From: a virus
Length of the DNA: 41,516 nt
IMG/VR virus record: IMGVR_UViG_3300045120_000187
Coordinates: 1-41,516 of that record
Strand: one strand, 5' to 3'
Shown here: piece by piece, positions 31,588 to 38,967 of the stretch
Position numbering within the stretch: the stretch's first letter is position 1
How the letters are laid out: every line of letters starts with the position of its first letter
Notes under the pieces: model-generated
Told to the model about the DNA's origin: nothing
The model's input: only the letters and a program-made list of their open reading frames with translations
The model's database searches: none
Program-made: the position numbers and the translations under genes

Positions 31588-33161
31588 TATTGCCGCCTCT
31601 TCTTTTGTCTATCGATTAGCTGCTGAATGGTTAAGGTAGACCGCACCGAGCCGTCTGGATGGGCAACCAGAACCGATTGCGACGGGCTCGCCTTCGGCTT
31701 CTCCGGCTTAAGATCCCGATACAGTTCGGCCAGATATCGGAATGCGTCCGAACCGTTAGACGCCCAATTGTGAAACGGTTTGTTGCGCCAGATCCCGCGC
31801 TCTTCGTCCCATTCCTTGCGATAGTTCTTCAACGCCTTAGTGCCCTCGGATGTCGGGCCAGCGTCAAATTCGCAAATGCCTAGAATCTGGCGAACCGAGT
31901 TAATGCCGTCATCAACCGAGTTGATCGGGATTAACCACGTATCCTTGTGCTTCTCTTCGACCTGTTCAAACCTGGTGCGGCCCGACCCCCACTCCTGCAC
32001 CTTGGCATCATGCGGCAGATAGAAGCGGCCCAGCTTCCAGTTGTTGGCCGCCGCCATGCGGTCAAGCTCGGCGATATAGTGCGGCATACCCTCGCCGCTG
32101 TTATGGTAGTAGCCAACAAGCCTGATCCGCGCCGGAGTGATCTGAAAGCACCAGATCGAGTTGTAGTCGCCGACCCCGATGTCCCATACGGTATGAACTG
32201 GAATGCCGGGATGCGCCGGGAAAGATCCGATGCGCCCCTGTAGCTCCGCAGCCGCCATCTGTTCGGCATAGTAGGCTCCCTCAATCGAGGCCTCGAACGC
32301 CTCAGTCGGGGTCGAGGGATATTCCCTCTTCATGTCGCCGAGTTGGTTTTCCGCCTTCTTGGCGTACCAAGCCTTTTGCGCGTCGGTTAGCTTGATGCCC
32401 TCGGTTGCCTCAAGCTTGGCAAAGTAGCGTACCAGCTCATCCGAGATGACAACGCCCTCGGGATCAATCTGATATTCCGGGCTCTCATGCCACGAGTAGA
32501 AATGAAACTTGAAGTCCAGCGGGGTTAGCCTGGCCCCGGCTCTTTGCTTGGTCTGCGCGTTCTGGCAGACCTCGAAGAAATGGCCCTCCTGCCCCTCTGC
32601 AGTGCTTTCGATAAAGACGACCTGCCCAGACTGTACCGTGTTCAAAGCGCCCGTGCGGACTTCTCTGGCCTTCTCCGGGTACTTCGCGCAGAGCTTGCCA
32701 TATTCCGATACGTGGAGGTATTGCAGCGTACCCGACCGAAGCGACGTGCCGACCCGAATACTGGAGTTGTTCGCCAGCATCAACTCAGTGGCGCTGTCCT
32801 TGATAACCGGAACGTGGCTCCTGATGCCGTCCGGCAATTGATCGTATGGGAACTTTACCTTGTCGCGAAAGATCGTCTGAGCGTCGAGCAGCGTGTGGGC
32901 GATAGTGCCGGCGCGAATGTCCGAATTAAACACCGCAGCGTCGAGCATGAAAATCTGGATGAACGTCGTAAAGCCCAACTGCCGGGCCTTCAGGATCGCG
33001 TTCATGTAGTGCATGTTCGAGAACAGGGCACCTTGCGCCCAATTCATCTCAAACCGCGTTCGTTTCCCCTGCTTGTCGGTAATCCAATAGAGATTATTGA
33101 GCCGCCAGCGCCAATCCGAGAACTGGTCAGCCGCCTTGCGGAATGCCTCTGGTTCGACCAT
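31587..33161 (-). CDS. terL: Terminase large subunit
   Basis: 524 residues from the ATG at 33161, where GAAGG lies upstream. The ATPase has a variant Walker A in LKARQLGFTTFIQ (about 57-69) and a YLHVSEYGK Walker B region (about 150). The nuclease has acidic residues in TVWDIGVGDYNSIW (about 325), FYLPHDAKV and NGSDAFRYL. It pumps DNA into the procapsid and cuts it. Together with the circular map this suggests P22-style headful packaging. It overlaps the small subunit by 35 bases. Confidence 0.9.
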   Translation of the reverse strand: MVEPEAFRKAADQFSDWRWRLNNLYWITDKQGKRTRFEMNWAQGALFSNMHYMNAILKARQLGFTTFIQIFMLDAAVFNSDIRAGTIAHTLLDAQTIFRDKVKFPYDQLPDGIRSHVPVIKDSATELMLANNSSIRVGTSLRSGTLQYLHVSEYGKLCAKYPEKAREVRTGALNTVQSGQVVFIESTAEGQEGHFFEVCQNAQTKQRAGARLTPLDFKFHFYSWHESPEYQIDPEGVVISDELVRYFAKLEATEGIKLTDAQKAWYAKKAENQLGDMKREYPSTPTEAFEASIEGAYYAEQMAAAELQGRIGSFPAHPGIPVHTVWDIGVGDYNSIWCFQITPARIRLVGYYHNSGEGMPHYIAELDRMAAANNWKLGRFYLPHDAKVQEWGSGRTRFEQVEEKHKDTWLIPINSVDDGINSVRQILGICEFDAGPTSEGTKALKNYRKEWDEERGIWRNKPFHNWASNGSDAFRYLAELYRDLKPEKPKASPSQSVLVAHPDGSVRSTLTIQQLIDRQKKRRQ

Positions 33162-33426
33162 CAACCGCCTTCAATAAATCAGCCAAGGCGTCGGAAATGT
33201 CGTGCTTCGCTTCAATCGCCGCCAATCTGGCATGGACATAGGGCGCGGCCTTCTCAGCCGCCCAATCGCGCCGATCTGCGGGCATCTCAATATCCCGCAG
33301 GATGCCGAGCATATAATCCAATGGGGACAATCCAGACTCCAGAACGGCCTGCCGCTGCTCCCGAGTGGCCTTGTTCGGAGTGCCTACCTTCCGGCCTGCA
33401 TTGTCTCTCTTACCGCCGCGCGGCAT
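33127..33426 (-). CDS. terS: Terminase small subunit candidate
   Basis: 99 residues. The basic start MPRGGKRDNAGRKVGTPNKA is a variant of the RGGRRPGAGRPKG motif found at the N-terminus of many small terminases. The remainder is helical (SPLDYMLGILRDIEMPADRRDW, AAEKAAPYVHARLAAIE). It recognises the packaging start site. Only a weak ribosome-binding site is visible. Confidence 0.75.
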   Translation of the reverse strand: MPRGGKRDNAGRKVGTPNKATREQRQAVLESGLSPLDYMLGILRDIEMPADRRDWAAEKAAPYVHARLAAIEAKHDISDALADLLKAVDGRTRGIPQGG

Positions 33427-33456
33427 TGTTTGATTTTCTTTGAATGTTTTTCAAGG

Positions 33457-33744
33457 CTACTCCGGCCCCATATTGCTGATCTGGCCAAGCTCGGCCAATA
33501 CGGAGGCGGCCTCATCCTCGATTGTCTGGGCCATGGATGCGCTGACTTGTGTCACCGCTGTCTTGGCCTCCCCGAGCTTTGCAACGGCATCACCGACCTT
33601 CGCTAGGCCGTCTGTGCGGGCTTGAGTTAGACCCGCCCTTGCTTCGTCCATCATGGCGCGGATGCTGGCAACAAAACCGCCGGGCGATGGCTTTGCTACC
33701 GGCGCGGCCGGCATGATATCCACAGGGGGAAGCGGGTCACTCAT
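33457..33744 (-). CDS. Small helical protein before terminase
   Basis: 95 residues from MSDPLPPVDIM. A proline-rich start is followed by a long helix (IRAMMDEARAGLTQARTDGL, KLGEAKTAVTQV) likely to form a coiled coil. The frame stays open upstream to an ATG at 33915 that overlaps the previous gene's stop by 14 bases, giving 152 residues; that start has no good ribosome-binding site. No family is recognised. Confidence 0.55.
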   Translation of the reverse strand: MSDPLPPVDIMPAAPVAKPSPGGFVASIRAMMDEARAGLTQARTDGLAKVGDAVAKLGEAKTAVTQVSASMAQTIEDEAASVLAELGQISNMGPE

Positions 33745-33901
33745 GAATAAAGCTCTTTGGAGGGCGTAATCGATCGGTTGCATCGATTGCTTGATTTTAA
33801 CAACCGTCGTCAATTTCTGACTTTCTCGGCTTAGGCTATGAACCGCCTCGGAAAGATCGCTTGCGTATAGCCGAAACAAAAGCGGGCTGAACGGCCGATC
33901 G

Positions 33902-34066
33902 TCAGGCCGGTTCATCGTCTGGTACGGCGCAATACTCACTCGGCGCGGTATCGGCAGACTTGGCAAGCCTATCCGCCTCTTTGCGCCTTTCGTCTGCTAC
34001 GTCGTGCTGCCAGTATTTCTTGGCATAGCCGGATCTAAAATCGATTCCGGCAATTACATCACCCAT
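33902..34066 (-). CDS. 54-residue protein opening the late operon
   Basis: MGDVIAGIDFRSGYAKKYWQ followed by a charged helix (ADERRKEADRLAKSAD) and an acidic end. GGGG lies seven bases upstream. The frame, composition and position directly after the terminator support a real gene. The function is unknown. Confidence 0.6.
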   Translation of the reverse strand: MGDVIAGIDFRSGYAKKYWQHDVADERRKEADRLAKSADTAPSEYCAVPDDEPA

Positions 34067-34080
34067 GGGATGCCCCAATG

Positions 34081-34108
34081 AAAAACCCGCCAGGACGAAC
34101 CGGGCGGG
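34081..34108 (-). terminator. Intrinsic terminator at the early/late boundary
   Basis: On the minus strand CCCGCC and GGCGGG form a 6-bp stem around an 11-base loop, followed by five T residues. The U-tract ends 15 bases before the start codon of the first late gene, leaving no room for a promoter in between, so late expression needs readthrough or antitermination here. Confidence 0.7.
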
Positions 34109-34129
34109 CGCAAATCACGATGCTGTCTG

Positions 34130-34158
34130 ATTTGGTGTGATTTCTGACGGATTGTCAA
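34130..34158 (-). promoter_or_regulatory. Candidate late promoter with consensus -35
   Basis: The minus strand reads TTGACA (34158-34153), a perfect -35, then 17 bases, then CCAAAT, a poor -10. A consensus -35 with a weak -10 suggests a promoter that needs help or is poised. The expected start point is only about 15 bases before the terminator hairpin at 34108. Confidence 0.4.
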
Positions 34159-34367
34159 GAGGCAGCAATACGATTCTGAGCGTTTGCCAGCTTTGCTTTC
34201 GCCTGCATCCATTCAGTTTTGGCAATTTCGTATTGAATAGCCATTTTGGAAAGCTCATCCGCCGTCTTACCGCAGACGTTAAGCGCTTGGTGACATTCCA
34301 GCATTTGCCATTTCTCATGGGCATCCTCAGCTAAGATAGCGATCTCGTATTTCTGATCTTCAGTCAT
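34155..34367 (-). CDS. Small helical protein before the late promoter
   Basis: 70 residues, from the ATG that overlaps the upstream stop (TGATG). It is all-helical and charged (EDAHEKWQMLECHQALN, YEIAKTEWMQAKAKLANAQ), with the look of a small adaptor. It is the last gene before the late promoter and terminator, the slot used by antiterminators or late activators in other phages. No family is recognised. Confidence 0.55.
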   Translation of the reverse strand: MTEDQKYEIAILAEDAHEKWQMLECHQALNVCGKTADELSKMAIQYEIAKTEWMQAKAKLANAQNRIAAS

Positions 34368-34942
34368 CAACCAATCCCCCAGAGCTTTGCTAATCTTCGC
34401 GCACTCACCCGTAGAATGCGCTCCGCATTATCCCGCGCCGTTGTCCGAGAGTTATACCCGACCGAAAACCCTGCTATTTCGAGCGAATGCTCCTGACACA
34501 CCACGTTGTCCACTATGATGCCGGGTTTGTGGCCGATCGTATCTCTCGCGGCCCGGTATTGCTGGCGATGGTGCGCTTGCTTTTCGGACTTCGCCATGCC
34601 GGACATTGAGCCGGGGTCGGATGCGAAGATTCGGTTGAGGTCCGCTGAGCCTAGCGCGGATTGCAGACCGGCCGAAAACCAATGGTGTTTGTATTTCTGA
34701 AGCGCGATGTATTCAGTGCGCAGGCCCTCTTCCAATGCCCTCGACTTGGTTGCCCTCGTAAGGCGGCTGTAGAGCCTGTCCATCGTGCTATCGACGAACT
34801 GGTATATCCTGCCGCCTCGCTTGTCGTCGCCTACGTGGAAGTGATTGTGGGCTTTGGCAAGCCGTTCTAACGTCGGTCCTTCAACCGGCCGGTATTCCAC
34901 GGGTATTCCCTTGAGTTTCTTGCGTGATGCCAATGCGTTCAT
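34367..34942 (-). CDS. Candidate late-gene regulator (possible DUF6456-like)
   Basis: 191 residues. The basic N-terminus is followed by helical segments, and the last 70 residues (HHRQQYRAARDTIGHKPGII, VCQEHSLEIAGFSVGYNSR, ERILRVSARRLAKLWGIG) resemble the three-helix C-terminal domain of DUF6456 proteins, with a helix-turn-helix look. Its place just before the early/late boundary is that of Q- or RinA-type regulators. Both family and role are tentative. The start is preceded by a tandem GGGGCAAC repeat. Confidence 0.5.
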   Translation of the reverse strand: MNALASRKKLKGIPVEYRPVEGPTLERLAKAHNHFHVGDDKRGGRIYQFVDSTMDRLYSRLTRATKSRALEEGLRTEYIALQKYKHHWFSAGLQSALGSADLNRIFASDPGSMSGMAKSEKQAHHRQQYRAARDTIGHKPGIIVDNVVCQEHSLEIAGFSVGYNSRTTARDNAERILRVSARRLAKLWGIG

Positions 34943-34971
34943 TTCGTTGCCCCTAGTTGCCCCTGCTGCGG

Positions 34972-35613
34972 TTATTCGGCCGCGCTACTAAACGCTGCCC
35001 TGTTTTCATCCTGTTCGCGGATAATACGCAACGCGGTCTGACTGAGTGCATATTTCGACGGCGGCACCTTCCCCATTTCGGCATACTCGGCGCGCATTCT
35101 GGCTTCCGCGCGCTCTCGCGCCTCACGGTTTTCTTCCACCAGATTGTCTGCCGTTTTGATCCGGTCGACCGGCTCAATCCCCCATCTCTCCCCGTATTTT
35201 TCCTTCAATTGCTGGATCGTCGGCTTTTCGCCGGTACGCTCCCGCTCCCGCATCGCCAATTGCTCGGCAATCCGCTTAAGCCGCGCTTGGTGCTGGACGA
35301 TCGGCTCCACGGCATCGTCGCAAGCGTCGTGGACCTCCTTGACGGTCGGGAGCCAGCTTTTTTTGGACGGCAATCCAGTCGCGGGATGGGTGACAGTGGT
35401 GATGACTTCCTCGGGAAACTTCGCCAGGATTGCCGTTATCGCAGCTACGTAAGTCGTTGGATCGTTGGCGTCACCCGTTCGATAGCAGCCGAGGAGGAGC
35501 TTCGCGCGGGATGCTGCGTAGCTCGTCAGTTCCTCGTTTCGGGCCATCGAAGCCGGCAATTGTTCGGCAGAGATCGTCAGCGGCTTGAATGATTGCGGAT
35601 TTTGGTTTGCCAT
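34972..35613 (-). CDS. Replication partner / helicase-loader-like protein
   Basis: 213 residues from MANQNPQSF. The middle (LLGCYRTGDANDPTTYVAAI, AILAKFPEEVITTVTHPATG, KKSWLPTVKEVHDACDD) matches a rhizobial phage family placed after the replication initiator. The C-terminal half is a charged coil ending in a KYALSQTALRIIREQ helix. Its first 143 bases lie inside the end of the preceding gene in another frame. A helicase-loading role is suggested by gene order only. Confidence 0.6.
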   Translation of the reverse strand: MANQNPQSFKPLTISAEQLPASMARNEELTSYAASRAKLLLGCYRTGDANDPTTYVAAITAILAKFPEEVITTVTHPATGLPSKKSWLPTVKEVHDACDDAVEPIVQHQARLKRIAEQLAMRERERTGEKPTIQQLKEKYGERWGIEPVDRIKTADNLVEENREARERAEARMRAEYAEMGKVPPSKYALSQTALRIIREQDENRAAFSSAAE

Positions 35614-36289
35614 TTGATTTTTCCACGGTTTTGAGCCTCGCAGCGATCCACGCTGAAGGGTCAATTACTTGATTTCTTTCTGCATCTTCGATCAGGCCGA
35701 GCACTACAACCGCATCGTCAGAAGCGGCACTCAGGCATTTACCGACAAAGGATCTGCATGCATCCGGCCCCTTGCCGGTCATGGTCGCAAGCTTCGAAAG
35801 CCCTTCGCTGAAAAGCCGCTTTCGATGATCGACAGGCGCGTCAGCGCCAGAAGCGCTAGCTTCTGAATCTTTCTTGCTTCTAGCTTCTAGCTTCTGGGCT
35901 TTATCCTCATCTTTAACCTCTGACTTATCCTGACCCTTAAGGGTAGGGTTGCCCCCCCTCTTGCCATCTTCGACCGCTTTTTCTTTCTTGGCCGCATCTC
36001 TACGCATCCGGCGGGAATAGATCGTGCCGTCATCGTCGCGCTCAAACACGCCCATACCCTCAAGCTCAAGCAAAAGAACCGTGCATTCTTTTTCAGGAAC
36101 ATTGGCGAGGCCAGACAGTTGTTTCTTATCGACGCGGCGCGTTTTGATAAGCAAAGAACCATATGGCTCGGCTTCATGCATGATCGCCAGCATCTCAATC
36201 CAAAGCCCGCGCGCCGCGATTGTGCAGCTACGCAAAGCCGGATCTGCCCGCCAGTCGGCAGGATAGAATTTCATCCATGGATTTTTCAC
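35471..36289 (-). CDS. Phage replication initiator-like winged-helix protein
   Basis: 272 residues with a GTG start overlapping the GapR gene stop (GTGA). The N-terminal PWMKFYPADWRADPALRSCT, GLWIEMLAIMHEAEPYGSLL and LELEGMGVFERDDDGTIYSR match phage replisome-organiser proteins (DUF1376/Lin1244-like winged helix). A charged linker (about 100-145) and a C-terminal domain follow. It would bind the phage origin and recruit the host helicase. It is part of the leftward early operon. Confidence 0.7.
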   Translation of the reverse strand: MKNPWMKFYPADWRADPALRSCTIAARGLWIEMLAIMHEAEPYGSLLIKTRRVDKKQLSGLANVPEKECTVLLLELEGMGVFERDDDGTIYSRRMRRDAAKKEKAVEDGKRGGNPTLKGQDKSEVKDEDKAQKLEARSKKDSEASASGADAPVDHRKRLFSEGLSKLATMTGKGPDACRSFVGKCLSAASDDAVVVLGLIEDAERNQVIDPSAWIAARLKTVEKSNGKPKSAIIQAADDLCRTIAGFDGPKRGTDELRSIPREAPPRLLSNG

Positions 36290-36573
36290 GCAAGCATACC
36301 CATGGCATGCATGTAGGTCTCAAGGATGGTTTCCTGTTCCTGGCGCTCGTTGGCGTCTTGCTTGCGCATCCGAACGATGGTGCGCAGCGCCTTCACGTCA
36401 TAGCCGTTGCCCTTGGCTTCGGCGTAGACATCGCGGACATCGGATGCGATCTCGGCTTTTTGCCCTTCCAGCCGCTCAATCCGTTCAACGACGGAACGAA
36501 GCTGGTCCTTTGAGAATTTAGTGGCGGGGGATTCCGTGACGTGGCTGTTATGCCCGATGCTCGGTTCGTTCAT
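36286..36573 (-). CDS. gapR: GapR-like nucleoid protein (DUF2312)
   Basis: 95 residues. Residues about 22-95 carry the full family pattern: DQLRSVVERIERLEGQKAEI, DVRDVYAEAKGNGYD, KALRTIVRMRKQDANERQEQ, ILETYMHAMGMLA. GapR is an essential alphaproteobacterial protein that binds overtwisted DNA ahead of replication and transcription and stimulates topoisomerases. A phage copy next to replication genes would handle supercoils on phage DNA or displace the host protein. The N-terminal extension NEPSIGHNSHVTES is variable in the family. Confidence 0.9.
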   Translation of the reverse strand: MNEPSIGHNSHVTESPATKFSKDQLRSVVERIERLEGQKAEIASDVRDVYAEAKGNGYDVKALRTIVRMRKQDANERQEQETILETYMHAMGMLA

Positions 36574-36784
36574 CTTCGCGTCCTGTTTCTGAGTTTGTTT
36601 CGGTTACGCGGTGATGATTTACAACAGCAGCCCGCAATGCGAGCGAGGTTCCGGTGATAACGATGTTAGCTAGATGACCCTCCGATATTTCAAACCGGAG
36701 AAGTTCATCGGAGCCGCAAATCTGGATATTGAGGACGTAAACTTGAGGCGCTGGCGTCGTTAGGTATGCGAGCTTTGCAATCAT
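36548..36784 (-). CDS. Small hypothetical protein
   Basis: 78 residues; overlaps GapR by 26 bases and the next upstream gene by four. The core is beta-rich (VYVLNIQICGSDELLRFEIS, HLANIVITGTSLALRAAV), resembling a small PRTRC- or DUF-type fold I cannot name. The C-terminus is charged. The function is unknown. Confidence 0.55.
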   Translation of the reverse strand: MIAKLAYLTTPAPQVYVLNIQICGSDELLRFEISEGHLANIVITGTSLALRAAVVNHHRVTETNSETGREDERTEHRA

Positions 36785-36969
36785 GCCGCCCTGCTTTCAC
36801 GGCGAAGTTGCTTGAGAAGCTTTCCCTCAAGCAATGACTGCAACTCGTTCCGCCTGACTGAGAATGGTTTCTCTTGAGCTACCAGAGAGCGGAGATGGTG
36901 GATCTGCTGGGGAAGGCTTAGCCGCTTGATGCGCGCGCAGACGATGTGGATAGGTGCTTTAGCCGTCAA
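36781..36969 (-). CDS. Small basic protein with TTG start and perfect Shine-Dalgarno
   Basis: 62 residues. No ATG or GTG is available near the start; TTG at 36969 is chosen because AGGAGG lies five bases upstream, the strongest ribosome-binding site in the operon. The protein is basic and helical (RIKRLSLPQQIHHLRSLVAQ, LQSLLEGKLLKQLRRESR). It could be a nucleic-acid-binding adaptor. It overlaps both neighbours. Confidence 0.6.
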   Translation of the reverse strand: MTAKAPIHIVCARIKRLSLPQQIHHLRSLVAQEKPFSVRRNELQSLLEGKLLKQLRRESRAA

Positions 36970-37483
36970 GCGAGCCTCCTACAGCAGCCGCGATGGTCCG
37001 AAGATCCATTTCAACGCAAGTGTCTTTCTCGCGCCATTTCTCGACTAGCTTCTTGCCGTGCAGGATAGTCGCGTGATCCCGGCCAAGCCTCCTGCCGACG
37101 TAAACCGAGGAGCGGCCCGACAAGGCGCAAGCCAGAAAGTACATGATGAATCTCGCGCGGATGAGGCCGCCAACCCTGCTGTGCGATTTCAAATCATGCA
37201 GCGGTATCTTAAAACGTCGAGCACACGCCTTGGTGATATCCGCAATCAAGATGCGGTCGGAGACATCATCCGGGAACACGCCGAACCACGGCTCTTTCAT
37301 AGGCGGCAGTTCGCGGACTACCGGCGCATCAGGAATCGGCGGATCAGGCTCTTTCCCCTGCATGACTTCGGCGTGATGTTTTCTTAACAGCGAAAGAAGC
37401 TGTGCCGATCCGTTCTTCGCTTTGGCGCAATAACCCTTATCCTCATCCGCCGAGCGGTGAGGTCTTTCTAGTTGATCAAGCAT
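36959..37483 (-). CDS. DnaA domain IV-like DNA-binding protein
   Basis: 174 residues. The C-terminal half matches DnaA domain IV: ITKACARRFKIPLHDLKSHS (about 83-102), RARFIMYFLACALSGRSSVY and the signature GRDHATILHGKK (134-145). The first 80 residues are unlike DnaA, and there is no AAA+ ATPase. It should bind DnaA boxes without ATP-driven opening, so it may act at a phage origin or compete with host DnaA. A GGGGCA tandem repeat and GGGGA lie just before its ATG. Confidence 0.8.
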   Translation of the reverse strand: MLDQLERPHRSADEDKGYCAKAKNGSAQLLSLLRKHHAEVMQGKEPDPPIPDAPVVRELPPMKEPWFGVFPDDVSDRILIADITKACARRFKIPLHDLKSHSRVGGLIRARFIMYFLACALSGRSSVYVGRRLGRDHATILHGKKLVEKWREKDTCVEMDLRTIAAAVGGSLDG

Positions 37484-37510
37484 TATTCCCCGTGCCCCCG
37501 TTTGCCCCTG

Positions 37511-37888
37511 TTAGTTCCCCGAAAGGATTTCACGCGCCGCGATAAGCTGAGTTTCAGCCGAGACCAGAGCGTCGCCAGAATAGTTAGCACCAGCTTGCCG
37601 ATGGAGTTGGATTTCGTGTTCAAGATTTTTTATTTCCGTTTTTAGAATTGTCACCAACTCGGCGCGAACCTTGTTCATCAACCAGTGGGGAACAATTTTT
37701 GTGCGGAGCGCTCGGAAGTTTTCGATCTGAGTGTCGGAGATACCTAGTCGTCGCGCGATGTTCTTTCGCGCCTGCAATACCCCTGTTTTGCAGCGTCTAA
37801 CCTCGCTTCTCTCAAGAGAGCGGGTCATTTTATTCAACGCTGCTAAGTCGGAAACCGCACTGTTCATTTGACGGAAATCTTCCTGCAT
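37511..37888 (-). CDS. Small regulator-like protein with HTH
   Basis: 125 residues from the ATG at 37888, with AAGGGA nine bases upstream. ARKNIARRLGISDTQIENFR (about 40-60) is helix-turn-helix-like, followed by helices (LMNKVRAELVTILKTEIKNL) that may dimerise. It could be a CII-like or replication-region regulator. Longer versions from 37906 or 37936 are possible. The 137 bases before it (37889-38025) hold no clear minus-strand gene. Confidence 0.55.
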   Translation of the reverse strand: MQEDFRQMNSAVSDLAALNKMTRSLERSEVRRCKTGVLQARKNIARRLGISDTQIENFRALRTKIVPHWLMNKVRAELVTILKTEIKNLEHEIQLHRQAGANYSGDALVSAETQLIAAREILSGN

Positions 37889-38025
37889 TTTTACAAATCC
37901 CTTCATGACAAATAACGAACATGAAGAACGACACACACCACGACAACGACGACTTCGATCCCTTCACATCGCTAGGTTTGCAGACCGCGATGCTTTTGAA
38001 CCGCCTGCGCATAAGTGCGCAGCTT

Positions 38026-38262
38026 TTAGAACTCGCCTCCGAACAAAAAGAAGGAGGCGAGGAAAAGCCCGAGTGCGAAAACGAGGCCGCAGAAGGACCA
38101 GAACAGCACCCTCAATATTTCGAGAACCGTTTGCGCGAACTCGCTGCGCGGAAACAAAAGGGAGGTAAAATCTAGATCGCGCTGCGTATTGTGCGCGTGA
38201 GATCCGGGCTGCGGTTGCCCCCCTGCCGTGGCCCGGTTCTTCATTCTGAAATGGAGGTTCAT
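38026..38262 (-). CDS. Small membrane-anchored protein
   Basis: 78 residues, coupled to the micro-ORF before it by ATGA. A polar N-terminal half is followed by one strong hydrophobic helix (VLFWSFCGLVFALGLFLASF). About three quarters of its codons end in G or C, more than for the competing frame on the other strand. The function is unknown; host-takeover peptides of this size are common near cro. Confidence 0.5.
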   Translation of the reverse strand: MNLHFRMKNRATAGGQPQPGSHAHNTQRDLDFTSLLFPRSEFAQTVLEILRVLFWSFCGLVFALGLFLASFFLFGGEF

Positions 38263-38357
38263 CGCTGCCCCCGGTGGATGATTTTCCCGACCGCAATGCC
38301 GACGATTGGCGAACCCGCTACCCACGCAACCAACAGGACAATGTGAAAACCAGACAT
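38259..38357 (-). CDS. 32-residue single-span membrane micro-protein
   Basis: MSGFHIVLLVAWVAGSPIVG then a basic end (KIIHRGQR). GGGAG lies seven bases before the ATG. Both ends are coupled to other frames (TAATG before, ATGA after). It may be an anti-host or superinfection-exclusion peptide, but nothing beyond the membrane helix can be said. Confidence 0.5.
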   Translation of the reverse strand: MSGFHIVLLVAWVAGSPIVGIAVGKIIHRGQR

Positions 38358-38407
38358 TACGCAGCTCCCTGCTTTTCCAGTGAAGTTAGATGCTCGGAGA
38401 TGATCAT
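38357..38407 (-). pseudogene. 16-codon stub after the homing endonuclease
   Basis: MIISEHLTSLEKQGAA, joined to the end of the HNH gene by ATGA and to the next micro-ORF by TAATG. It may be a micro-gene, or the 3' stub of a gene split when the endonuclease inserted. The sequence is too short to decide. Confidence 0.3.
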
Positions 38408-38967
38408 GCCGTCCTCGCAAATTCGCCGAAGTGCTTCAAAGCTGCTTCGCAATATGCGACGTGCGCTTCTTCTGGCGTGTGGAAATAGCCAAGGGCGACG
38501 TACTTGCCGCCGACCATAATTTTAGATTTCCACTTCTTCTTGCGCCGGCACCCGTCATAGGACGCCCCCTTCAAACCAGAGAGACTGTCCGATCGTACCT
38601 TTTTGTTTTGTCCCTGCTGCCTCGGGGTAGCAAGGCGAAGATTTGAGGCCGCATTATTCGAAGGAGAACCGTCGATGTGATCAACTTCTAAGTCGCATGG
38701 GATGCAGCCATTCATGTAAACCCACGCGAGATTATGGGCTGCTAACCTGCCGTAGCCAGGAACGGGAATGTACCAGTAGCCGAGCCGAGTTGTGTTGCCG
38801 GCGGCCTTACCAAGGAAAGGGCCGATTTTCCTAGGCGGGTCCTTGATCCACGTAAAAACACCGCTATGAGCGTCGTAGTGAAACCACTCTTGCAGGACCG
38901 CTTGGGCCGGAAGCTCTCTCGTTCTTCTGATCTTCCTCTTGAATGGGCTGGCGGGCGCGGTTCTCAT
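38404..38967 (-). CDS. HNH-AP2 homing endonuclease
   Basis: 187 residues. An HNH nuclease core at about 78-115 (AHNLAWVYMNG, EVDHIDGSPSNNAASNLRLA, with the VDHIDG zinc/catalytic motif at 95-100) is followed by an AP2-type DNA-binding domain at about 132-180 (GLKGASYDGC, KWKSKIMVGGKYVALGYFHT). This is a standard free-standing phage homing endonuclease. It is inserted in the leftward operon on the coding strand, coupled by ATGA on both sides. Confidence 0.85.
   Translation of the reverse strand: MRTAPASPFKRKIRRTRELPAQAVLQEWFHYDAHSGVFTWIKDPPRKIGPFLGKAAGNTTRLGYWYIPVPGYGRLAAHNLAWVYMNGCIPCDLEVDHIDGSPSNNAASNLRLATPRQQGQNKKVRSDSLSGLKGASYDGCRRKKKWKSKIMVGGKYVALGYFHTPEEAHVAYCEAALKHFGEFARTA

Noticed and set aside
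37921-38175. 84-codon + strand ORF opposite the small membrane protein gene
   Set aside because: It looks fairly protein-like but lacks a ribosome-binding site and has lower third-position GC (about 58 percent versus about 73 percent) than the minus-strand frame, which is also coupled by ATGA to an upstream gene.
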